The notes under the pieces were generated by a model. The model worked only from the letters and a program-made list of their open reading frames with translations, did not search any database and was not told the origin of the DNA. Below, in pieces: positions 48,501 to 60,500 of a stretch of DNA of 64,000 nt (position 1 is the first letter of the stretch; each line of letters begins with the position of its first letter). This stretch comes from Tachypleus tridentatus (taxonomy: Eukaryota > Arthropoda > Merostomata > Xiphosura > Limulidae). The position numbers and the translations under genes were made by a program. The stretch covers positions 141,352,127 through 141,416,126 of the forward strand of contig NC_134833.1 in the NCBI RefSeq assembly GCF_004210375.1. Reading direction: 5' to 3'.

Positions 48501-51500
48501 TTAAAAAACGTGTTTCATCGTAATCATGGGATACAACTCGGAACAATCCTTTAAAAAAACGTGTTTCATTGTAATCATGGGATACAACTCAGAACAATCC
48601 TTTAAAAAACGTGTTTCATCGTAATCATGGGATAAAACTCAGAACAATCCTTTAAAAAACGTGTTTCATCGTAATCATGGGATAAAACTCGGAACAATCC
48701 TTTAAAAAACGTGTTTCATCGTAATCATGGGATAAAATTCAGAACAATCCTTTAAAAAAACGTGTTTCATCGTAATCATGGGATACAACTCGGAACAATC
48801 CTTTAAAAAAACGTGTTTCATCGTAATCATGGGATACAACTCGGAACAATCCTTTAAAAAACGTGTTTCATCGTAATCATGGGATACAACTCGGAACAAT
48901 CCTTTAAAAAACGTGTTTCATTGTAATCATGGGATACAACTCGGAACAATCCTTTAAAAAACGTGTTTCATCGTAATCATGGGATATAACTCAGAACAAT
49001 CCTTTAAAAAACGTGTTTCATCGTAATCATGGGATACAACTCGGAACAATCCTTTAAAAAACGTGTTTCATCGTAATCATGGGATAAAACTCAGAACAAT
49101 CCTTTAAAAAACGTGTTTCATCGTAATCATGGGATACAACTCAGAACAATCCTTTAAAAAAACGTGTTTCATCGTAATCATGGGATAAAACTCGGAACAA
49201 TCCTTTAAAAAACGTGTTTCATCGTAGTCATGGGATAAAACTCGGAACAATCCTTTAAAAAACGTGTTTCATCGTAATCATGGGATAAAACTCAGAACAA
49301 TCCTTTAAAAAAACGTGTTTCATCGTAATCATGGGATACAACTCGGAACAATCCTTTAAAAAAACGTGTTTCATTGTAATCATGGGATACAACTCAGAAC
49401 AATCCTTTAAAAAACGTGTTTCATCGTAATCATGGGATAAAACTCAGAACAATCCTTTAAAAAACGTGTTTCATCGTAATCATGGGATACAACTCGGAAC
49501 AATCCTTTAAAAAAACGTGTTTCATCGTAATCATGGGATAAAACTCGGAACAATCCTTTAAAAAAACGTGTTTCATCGTAATCATGGGATAAAACTCGGA
49601 ACAATCCTTTAAAAAACGTGTTTCATCGTAATCATGGGATAAAACTCGGAACAATCCTTTAAAAAAACGTGTTTCATCGTAATCATGGGATAAAACTCGG
49701 AACAATCCTTTAAAAAAACGTGTTTCATCGTAATCATGGGATAAAACTCAGAACAATCCTTTAAAAAAACGTGTTTCATCGTAATCATGGGATAAAACTC
49801 AGAACAATCCTTTAAAAAAACGTGTTTCATCGTAATCATGGGATAAAACTCAGAACAATCCTTTAAAAAACGTGTTTCACATGTGATAGGTGAAATAACG
49901 TTTATATTTAAAATTTACATACAAAATACTTTACTAACATCTATATACTTGATAACAGAGTAAAACAGAACGTATTAATAGGAAGCTTTTATTAAACGTT
50001 TGGAAATTTCAGTATAGATGTACAAAAGAAACACAGCTGTAATTTAACAGAAATATGATATAATTTGTAATACGTAAGAAGTAAAACATACGAATGTAAA
50101 AACTATAACAAGAAAGTGAGAAGTGTGTAGCACAAATGAAATAGGGAAATTAAAATAGTTTTGAATCCAGTGAAGACTGTGTATTATTTATAGATGGGAG
50201 AAGAGATTTTATGTATAATGTTTGTTTTGTTAGAAGTTCAGTGTAATGTTTGGCTGTTGAGATGATTTTAAAATTAGAGACAGAGACAGGGTGACCTGTT
50301 TCTGTATTGTACTGCTAAGTATCAGAGTTGGGAAGGTTTGGAACCTTTCTTCCAGTTTTTCTAAATATGTCCGTATTTTCAAATGCTCATTTCACCAGTA
50401 TACGAGGTTTTACAGTCTCCGCACGTGTATATGTAGACGGTATGTAAACAATGGACAGTCGGCACACGATCTTTGTTTGACTGTGTGGGTATTTGGGTAT
50501 TGATGTTGTTAAATACCCAGGAGGGTCAGGTACATTTGACCTCTTCCTCCCTCCCGAACGATTATAGCGTCTGTCTTTAGGGTTGTTTTTTTTTTTTTAA
50601 AGCTTTGGGCCAGAGTAAAAGTATAACATCATACTCAGGTCCATTTCAGGGCTCAGTCCATGCATGGACGAACAAGAAGTTTTTTGGTTTTTTTTTTTCC
50701 ATTTAATTTTTTTTTTTTTGTATTTTCATATATATATATTTTTTTTGTATTTTTCTCCTTTTCTCGATTGAGAGAATGCTACTACTACTTGTAGTAACAC
50801 AAACACTCACACAGAAAAGAAAGTATTAATAATTATTATTATTCAATACTTGAATAATAATTCAAAAGAGAAGAAAATAAAAATAATAATAATGATTAAA
50901 AAAAGAAAATTATAAAAATAAAAAGAAACAAGGACTAAGTGTCTAGTGCATAGTGGCCAGCTTGTGTTACATTTCTTAAATATATGTTAAAAGGGGAGAG
51001 GTATTTAGTACCATTTACATCATGTACGTGATATCTGTCGAGATCACACATTAAGTTATTTTGTGCCAATTCTTATTGAAATATTTTAGAGAATTATGCA
51101 AGAGTCTTTCAGCTATTGTATCTATGTTTGCATACTTGTGCATGAATGTGGTTGAGGTGCTACGTGGTACTTTGTATGCTGAAGTTAGTACAGAATTTTG
51201 TATACGTTGAAGTTTCTGTACATGTGTGGGTGCTATGTTAATCCAGGCAGGTGATGCATATTCTATTGTTGGTCTAATGTACGTTTTGTAGATTTTAAGT
51301 ATGTTGTCTGGTGATGTTCCTTGATTTTACCTGAAAGACTTCTTGCATAGTTTGCTCTTTTCCAGATTCGTATCAGTACATTTTAATATGTGGTAGCCAC
51401 GTTAATTTTGAGTCATAGGTTAGACCTAGAAATTTAGCAGAAGTAGCAGTCAGTAAAAGTGATCCATTCATATAGAGTTTTGGTGGATCTTTTTCAGCTT

Positions 51501-54500
51501 ATTCAGTCTGCTGAATACTATGACTTGGGTTTTGGAATATTAATTTTGATTCTGTATTTCTGGCAGTATTCTTCGATGTTATTTAGGACTGGTTGTAGGT
51601 TCGTTGCTGCTATTGACGGAGTGGGGCACTTTTCCAGACTGCTACATCGTCAGCGAACTGTGATGCATAACCTAAATTTAGGTCCGACAGAGGCATATTA
51701 CTCACGTACATGATAAATAATATAGGGCTAACAACCCCTTCCTGCGGACTCCTGCTTGGGTGAAAAGGACCCTGAGTGGGCCCCATTTACATTTACTTTA
51801 CACATTCTGTTATCCAGGAAGTTGGACAGCCAGCGAATAGTTTCCTGGGTAATGCCATTTCAAGCAATCTATGTCTTAAGCCGTTATGCCACACTGTGTC
51901 AAATGCTTTCAATGTCGAGAAAGCAAGCTACAGTGCATTCTTTTTGTTGAAGCTGTCGGTAATTGATTCTGTAAGTCGAATCAGGTGGTCTGTAGTTTGG
52001 CGGTTTTTTCGAAATCCGTTTTGAATTTCTGGTAATTTTGAATTTTCTTCTAAGTAAACTGACAGACGATTACTAATTATCCTCTCTAATACTTTGCCAG
52101 TACAACTGGTTGCTAATCGGGCGGTAGTTGTTTGGTTTATTCGCTGACTTTCCTTCTTTCTGGAACATTAATACTATTGCTTCCTTCCAAGAAACGGGGA
52201 TATATCCAGTTGATAGTGAGAGATTAAATAACGCTGTTAGGTGTTCATATAATCTCTGAGTGCCTTGTTTTAGGAGGATAGCTTGAATACCATCTTCTCC
52301 AGGAGCTTTGTTTTTTGTGTTTTTAATAGCAGTTACTACTTCTGTAACAGTGATATGTTTTACCAGTTGATGAGTGCTCCAGTCTTTTGTTTTTTCTTGG
52401 TGTGTAATATTGTTGACTGGAAATTTAGGTGTAAAAATGCTTCTGTTTTGGTCAATAAAGTTTGTGACTGTATTATAAAAGTATCTGTTCATGTCTGGTT
52501 CATGATGTGTTTTGAACGTGTTTTCTAGGTGTTTTTTAAATATCTCGGCTTTTTCTGTGTTAGTGTATGCTGTTTCTCCATCCAGTTCCAGTGGTGGATA
52601 TACTGTGTTTGTTGTTCCTGTGTTTGTAAATCTTTTCAAATGTGTCCAGAATTGTTTAGGATCAGTTTTATGATTTAGATCGGAACAGAAGGTGTCCCAG
52701 TTTTCTTGTTTCTGTTGTCTGATTAAGTTTCGTATTTTATTTTTTTTATTCATATCACGATCTTTGTAGTGGAAAGGTTTATTTGTTTTGAATTTCGCGC
52801 AAAGATACTTGAGGGCTATCTGCACTAGCCGTCCCTAATTTAGCAGTGTTAGATTAGAGAGAAGGCAGCTAGTCATCACCACCTACCGCCAACTCTAGGG
52901 CTACTATTTTACCAACGAATAGTGGGATTGACCGCTCATTATAACGCCCCCACGGCTGAAAAGGCGAGCATGTTTGGATTCGAACCCGCGACCCTCAGAT
53001 TACGAGTCGAGTGCCTTAACCACCTGGCCATGCCGGGCATTGTAGTGGAAAACAAAAGATTATTATCTGAGATTAGTTTTCAAAATAACTTTCAGGTCAA
53101 TCTGTGGGTAGCAAGGATTACATAATCTTTCCAACTGTTTCGTGATATGGAAGTCCAGTATAAGTAGGTGTATAAAGGAAATTTGGATACAGTGGTGCCC
53201 CCAAGTGGCACAATGACATGTTTATGAACTTGCAACGCTAAAATCTGGGTTTCGATATCCGTGGGGGGGGGGCAATGCACAGATAGCCCATTGTGTAGCT
53301 TTGTGCTTAATTTACAAATAAACAAAGGTACAGTGGATATCATAGATGGCCTGACCTATGTATCAGAAAGTTATATTCTGAAAGAAATTCTAAGGGTTTG
53401 TTTGTTTTTTTACATTGCGAAGCCACATCAGGCTATCTGCGGAGCCCACTGCGGGGAATCGAACCCCTGATTTTAACGTTGTAAATCCGTAAGCATGCCG
53501 CTGTGCTAGCGGGGAGGCAATTCTTAGGGTAGACGTTTTGAAAATTAATGCCATGTATGGAAGAAATGTTCTTGTGAAGGGCGAGATAGGAAGACGTAAG
53601 GTTATAAGTCCTATTTAGTTGGCAGAAAATAATATTATACGGTTGTAAGAAAAGGGTATAAAGCTATTAAACTGAGTAAAAAGACCATTAAATGTGTTTT
53701 TATGATAGAAGTTTTAAAGCTGTTGGAATCATGGTTAACAAAAACATTCACTAAGGAAAGAGTTGTTCATCTCAGTTGCATTAGTGAAGTATATGAAAGT
53801 GTTTGAAAGTATGTTTCTTACTAAGCACAAAGCTACACAGAAGGCTACCTGTGCTATCATGGGTATCGAAACCAGGTTTCTAGCAGTATAAGTCTGCAGA
53901 CATACTTCTGTTTCACTGGGATGGGAGGCTGTGAGGCAGTCAAGCAAGCGTTTGTATGATCTGTATAAAATCAGGAAAGTTTTGGTAAGCTAGGTCATAT
54001 AATATTGGTTGGTAACCTGTATACGTCTGCTTTTGTCACGAAACGGATGAGTAACATTAGGTAACTCGTACTATCCACAGATTGACCCAAAAGTTATTTT
54101 GAAAACAAATTTCAGATATTAAACCCCTTTTTTTTTTTGCTACAAAGATCGTGTACCGACTGTCCATTATTCATATATAGTGTATATATACACGTGCGGA
54201 GACCGTAATAGCTATTATATTGGTGGAATGGACATTTGAACATATGGCCATTTATATAAAAACTGGATGAAAAGTTACAAACCTTCCCAACTCTCCTATC
54301 TAGCAGCACAATAAACAAACAGAGCACCCTGTTCCTCGGTGTGGATTCCTTTAAGTGGTGAGGAGACCTTCCAGAGACTGTTCTATACCTTCAATTTACC
54401 TCATCTGAGATCTAAACATCCTCCCACGTGTGTTGCCATGCGTGACGACCCGTGAAAGGGAGGAGAGGATCCTGGTAGTTGACGGTTCCAACCTTAACAT

Positions 54501-57500
54501 ACCACATTGGTCTTGCATTCCTGTGGACAGGCGGCCAGGATAAACTGGCTGGTCTACTTGGGCTAGGTTCAACCAAGTACCACTGCTGGATATTCTCTAC
54601 GGGTGTTGTGGACATTGTGTCTGGTGCTCGTGTTTGAGTATAGTGCTCACGAAATCGTGGCGTTGCTGCAATTCCTTGTTTGGTGTTGCAGTTAGTCCCC
54701 TCGTAGGGCTCCATGGTGTGTGAGGTCAGTGGGCACTGAAATTTCTTTCTTTATTATGGATCCTTCATATAAAAATAAAATAACAAAAAACAGCAGGTCA
54801 TTAGTAAACAACCATGTCTTGAAGATTCTTTATAGCAGTATTTAACGTTTTCAACACCTGCACCTCATTTTCTGATATTACATTCTTTATCAGACAAATA
54901 TTTAGAACACATGTCTCCCTTTGAGGGGGTTACTGGCTCTCCTAAATCAGTCAAGATGCTACGTTCTGGGGGGATCTTGGTGGAAATATCCACTCCAAAA
55001 CACATTAAACTCCTTTGCATTCGAAGGCCATTGGGATATACCCATTGAGGTTACTTCCCATACTACTTTGAATTCGTCATGAGGAGTTATTGTGAGAGAG
55101 GTTTGAAGGGCAACCTCCAGTCAGAGATTCTCGCTAGTTTCTTCACCCAAGGAGTTTCTGTAGTGAGGGAGATCTCCTCTTGAAAAGATGGAATTATGCT
55201 GCCGACGAGTGTCCTAATTTTGATGTTTATGTCGCCATGACCACCTGCCACCATCAAGGTAAGTGATCTAAATTGTAAGGCACTGCCATATATTGCAAAC
55301 CCTCTCAAATGTTTCCAGTCAGCAGTTTGGTCACCCGAAGGCATAATGTCGTAGTTTCTTGTCATGTGTTTGCTGTGGTGACAAGGACCATGATGCCTAC
55401 GAATGTGAAATGGGCCTTCATTGTGTTAATTGTGATGGCTCTCACCCCTCTTACTTTCGGTCTTGCTCTCAGTGGGTGGAGGAAAGAAAGGTACAGCATT
55501 TGAAAACTGTTCACAACTTTTTTTTACTCCGAGGCTCAAAAGGTACTGTCCACCTCTTCATCTCGGACATATACTGTTGCAACCTGCTCCACTGCTACAG
55601 TGCGAGTGCAGACAGCTATTTCTGTGCCTCCATTAAAGTCATTCTCTAACTATGTGAAAAGTCTTTTGCCCTCTGTGGTTAAGAGAGTAGACGAGTCAAC
55701 GTCTACTCCAGTCTCTGTATCCACCAGTCTTTCTAGTGAGTGCTCAGATTTACTTCCTTTGGCCCTGACTTTGGCATATGCTTGGGCCCGTCTTCTTCAA
55801 TCCCTAGATGTTGAATGATTATTCGTTCTCGACTTAAGTCACTGAACTCTACTTTTAATGACAGAGACATGCCCACTTGATCCAGGGCAGAATCTATGGA
55901 GGTTGAAAGACCTCTTTCTAATAAAGAAAAATGACATGTTCGTAAACTGAAAGGTTCTCCACCTAAGTCAGAGATTCTCAACCTGTGTGCCACGAGAGAT
56001 TGGTAGGTGTGCTGCGGTGTTTTTGAAACACATTCAACTTTCTTGGGATTTTACAAGCAAGTCGAACACATTAGTTAATAAAAACTACTATAGATACACT
56101 CTGAAACCTTCCAAAGCATTCGATGGTTTTCATTGAACTCGAGCACTGAGAAGTTCACACTTAAATTTCATTCTTGACTGCAACGGTTCGACTGTTAGTT
56201 TAATTGTGGCGCAATAGCGCTTCATACTTCATAAATGATGCATCAAACTGCTTTCTGGAACATGTTCTCATTCTGCGGTAAGCTACAGTTACTACGCTGT
56301 AGGTAGGAATGTTATATCAACAGCAGAACTTCGTGCTTATCGTATATGAATTAGCTTTATCAAATATCCATGGATCTCTAAAAATCTTTACCAAATTTTC
56401 CTGTTATCTTTGCCTTTGGGATAGCAGGGACACTGCAGCGCACTACAACAGGAAGCACTGGCCACAACGGACCGAGTTCTCTGTGGGGAGGCACAATGTC
56501 AAGTGTGAGACACTAGTGGACCTCCAGAAAGTGTTGTTTCTACCATAGCACATAAAATTGGGTCTTATAAAACAATTTGTCACAGCTCTTGATAAGGTGT
56601 CTGCAGCCTTCAAGTACCTTCGAGACTTCTTTGCCACCCTGTCTTTGCCATTCTATACAACCTTGGAAGCCGTAGCCATCCATGTTTTCTTGGGTCGTAC
56701 CATAACTGTTTGTTGTCTCTACCTGTCTTCTGGACAGACTTATGACAATCAAACCTTGATGTTCTCATTGAACAGCAACTTTCTCCATCTTTAATCATGG
56801 GGGGATTTTAACAAACATAATCCCCTCTGGGATGATGCTGATATTGATATGAGAGGTCTTTCCGTAGAGCATATGCTCTTGGATCACAACCTTTCTCTCT
56901 TCAATACTGGTTCTTATACTTATTTTCATGCACCTAGTCAGTCTTTCACTGTTATTGAACTCTCTGTTTGCTCACCTCATTCTTCTCATTTCTCTTGGGG
57001 GGTTGGCAGTGACTCACAGGGTAGTGATCATTTTCCCATCATTTAGAAGGAGTCTGGCCATGGCTGATGCCACCCGACTCACGTATCTCAGTTGAAGCTG
57101 GACCAGGCCAACTGGGCATCTTTTACTGCTCTATTAGAACTTGATCCTACTGTCATCTGTAAGCCATCGATAGACGACTACAAGGTAGCTGTGACTGACT
57201 GTATTATTCAGGCAGCTGCTTGATGTATTCCTAAAACCTCAACATGTTTTCCACGGTATCCTCATCCGTGGCACAGAAGGCTCAAAAACGGGCCTGGGAT
57301 ACATTTCGTAGGTACCCTACACTTTCAAACAGCATTGCTTTTTATCAGGCCTGTACACATGCTCAGCAGGTAAGACGTCAGAGCCAGAAGGAATCTTGGT
57401 TTTTTGTATTTGAATTTCACACAAAACTACACAATGGCTAACTGCACTTTTTAATGGACTAGCAGTTTCAAATTCCTGTGGGTTTGACACTTTTTCTTTC

Positions 57501-60500
57501 TTTCCCACAGGAACTTGGAGTTCCTCAGGGCTATGTCTTAAGTGACATACTTTTCATTATAAAGATTGGCCCGGCATAGCCAAGTGATTAAGACATTCGA
57601 ATCGTAATCCAAGGGTCATGGGCTCTAATCCCCGTCACACCATACATGCTCGCCCTTTCAGCCATTATAATGTGATGCTCAATCCCACTATTTGTTAGTA
57701 AAAAAATAGCCCAAGAGTTGGCAGTGGCTGGTGATGAGTAACTGCCTTCCATCTAGTCTTACACTGCTAAATTGAGGACGGTTAGCACAGATAGCCCTTG
57801 AGTAGCTTTGCGCGAAATTCAAGAAACAATTGTTTTGTACATCTTCACTGAAGATTCCAAACGTTTACTAAATGCTTCCTATTATTACGTTTCTATTTTA
57901 CATTATTAAGTTACATTTTCCGAAAAATGAATCAATTACTAGTTTACTTCTGCACATCCTTATAAATAATTTAATACACTTCTGATTTGTTAAAATCAAA
58001 TCTGGTTCTATCAAAATATGCTTAACAAACTAAAGTACATCTCTATCATGTTAGTATAATTAAATCATTAAGGCTAGACATTATCCAGCCTAAGTTATGT
58101 GTAGAAATGGAATACATTCACGTGAGTGGCAAAATGTAAAAAACAGAAACAAAACTACACTGAGTTAGTAGTTGGTTTCTCTCAAACATTTGTGTAACTA
58201 CTGTGCATAAGCCAACTATGCCCTAATATTTCATATTTTCTTTCTTTTTAACAAGTGAAATTCGTTTTGTTTATAAAAGCATTAAAGGACTATTTAATTT
58301 GTTTACCAGTATTTAAAATTATTAATTTTCGACTTATGTTGGTTTGATACTGATGTATTAACATCTGACTGCAGGAGGATGTGATTCAAGAGATATCCAC
58401 GTTGGAGTTCTTGTGGCTTCCAATGCCTGTTTTCAGTATCACCTTACAACTAACACATGGAAAAAACTAAATTACATGAACCATTGTAGATTATTTCATG
58501 GAGCAACTGCCTTGAACGGATTGATTTATGCTGTAGGAGGAAGAAATGATAATGGAAAGTATGTAAAAGTGGAGATGTTTTTGTTCATAGCTATTGGTTG
58601 TTTTCCAATTTTTAAACATTATTTTGTAACTGTATTCGTATGTATCCTATGCTGGAGAGTAGTGTTTGTGACTGATGGCCCATGTACAGTATTGAGTTTC
58701 AATGTAATCCCTGTCAGCTGTATTAACCTAAATAGTCATTCATATCTGTGTTACTGCCATGGTTATTGGTCATTTTTATTGTACATACTAATCAGAGGTG
58801 ACACTAGGTCTTTAAATTTTTTTTTTTACTTGGGCCATTAGGTGCAAGAAGTTTTGACATTTTGGTATAATATCAATTCTAATTTTCTATTCTGGTTTAT
58901 CAAGACAACAACTGGAGATTTAGGGCACTGGCCCCATGTGCCATTGCCTAGCGATGCCTCTGGTACTACTCATAACTGTGTCAGGAAATTCATTGTGTTA
59001 GATGAGACATCACATTACATCTTGTGTTTCAAGTTTTAAAGATTTGTTGACCCCAGTTTACTTGTGACTACTATAACCTACCTATTGAATAAAGAGATTA
59101 CTTCTATGAGATAATCTTGTTTGAATAATCCACATCTACACGTGTTAGACACCCTGAATGTGAAAATGTGTTAGATAATAAATACTGGAACTTGCATGAC
59201 CTATTTTAGTGGTTTTGTGATACCAAACAGAAATTAAGACTTATGTGTTTATAATTATTGAGTAATGGTATACGCTATTTAACTTATCAGCATTTTATCT
59301 TACATGTTGAATTATGTGCAATACTGTATAGAATGATCAAATCTCATCCTCATAATAAAAGTCAAAACATTTGAGGTGTTAAATCCAGAAAGTTTAGATA
59401 CATACAAGATAAAGATACATTCTTTATCATAACTGAAGAATTAGCTCATTTCTAATGAATTCATGTTTTTTAAATACTGAAATAAATTAAATATCATGTT
59501 TTAAGAAAGAATCAATAACGAAAGACATCTTAGGGTGAGAAGATGAATCTTATGTGTTTTTAAAATCAACATCAGTTTACAGCTAATTTATGTCTCCTGC
59601 ATTTATTAATTACCTTAGTTTTCTGTGTGAGAACCTCTTTTGTTACGTGCATTAATTTGGTAGTATCAGTATAATTTTATTCCCCAATGTTAGTCACACC
59701 TAAAACATGATGTTGCAGATCAGGTATTTGTCCCAAATTCTGAAGAACCTAATGTAATATAAAGGTAGATTATCATTAGACTTACAAACAGATTTTGACC
59801 TTGATAACATTTTTTTAAAGTTAACCATCAACTGTATGCTCACTCAAGTGTTGATTTTAACTTTCTCACTACGTACGTTTTTGGTTCATGTTTTGATAAT
59901 GTGGTATATAAAGGTATATCATAATTTGGTATGCTTTTACTTTGATAATCTTTCATTAATGCAAACTTATATGCATCTAACATATAACTCATAGATCAAG
60001 AAAACATATTAAGGATCTGCGACTCTGGCTGCCATTTTGTGCTGTGTCATTTATCTTTTGTCTTTCTGTATAAAACCAAAAGTTTGTACATTGTATGTAA
60101 AATTAGACAGCAGTCTTTTCCATTGATGATAATTTGATATTTTGAGGTTATGACCTCCCTTATATTTCATTGAGAATTGAATGCCCAATCACATGAGTAG
60201 TGCAAGTCACTATGAAACTATCTTACACTACAGATTGATCTAAGTAAATTAATGATCATTTAGTCTGAAACAAACCTTGAGAGAGAAGCAGTTTTGAACC
60301 TAGCTTTCGAAAAGCAACTGTCTGACATGTCATATACATGTACATGCTTTTTGTATGTCTGTGTTAGAATAAAGATTGGAGGAAATTGGTTTACCTGAGA
60401 ATAGTTCAAAAACATGACCAAAATTATTGTTATATATTGTAAAAAGTACACAAATTCACTTCTTTGTATCTAGTTAAGACAGTAGTCTAATTATATGATT

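Larger units (their letters stand above)
50484..53110 (-). mobile_element. Jockey-like non-LTR element (minus), split by a SINE
   Basis: The minus-strand frame 52825-52073 is open for 250 codons and encodes the pre-RT region (LIRQQKQENWDTFCSDLNHK, FWTHLKRF). It then gives the RT fingers (NTKNKAPGEDGIQAILLKQG, GYIPVSWKEAIVLMFQKEGK, NKPNNYRPIS). Palm and thumb continue, broken, toward 51000: the TYDSKLTWLPHIK-like block lies near 51400. The 3' end (50484-50660) matches the element at 14707-16870. Sequence beyond the SINE (53040-53110) is its further 5' part. It is the best preserved of the RT relics here but still has frame breaks at motif 1. Confidence 0.85.
54334..57566 (+). mobile_element. 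Degenerate Jockey/I-like LINE, copy 2, with nested insert
   Basis: The 5' region 54334-54780 and ORF1 (54780-55960, zinc knuckles at 55359-55500: CVCCGDKDHDAYEC, HCVNCDGSHPSYFRSC) parallel copy 1. The endonuclease resumes at about 56632 (LEAVAIHVFLGRTITVCCLY) and continues to about 57540. Between 55966 and 56632 a foreign segment replaces about 220 bp of LINE: gagattctcaacctgtgtgc-type sequence (hAT-like end, tentative) and a piece of the 33-kb transposon gene. A SINE tail piece follows at 57399, and a full SINE at 57567. RT and RNase H are missing. Confidence 0.82.

Noticed and set aside
48259..49839. Several minus-strand open frames encoding repeats of a 17-residue unit
   Set aside because: They are by-products of the 50/51-bp minisatellite; frames change with each 50-bp unit and there is no start context, splice support or domain.
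58842..59039. Open frame after exon 12
   Set aside because: Lies past the exon 12 donor, has no Kelch features and ends without splice support.
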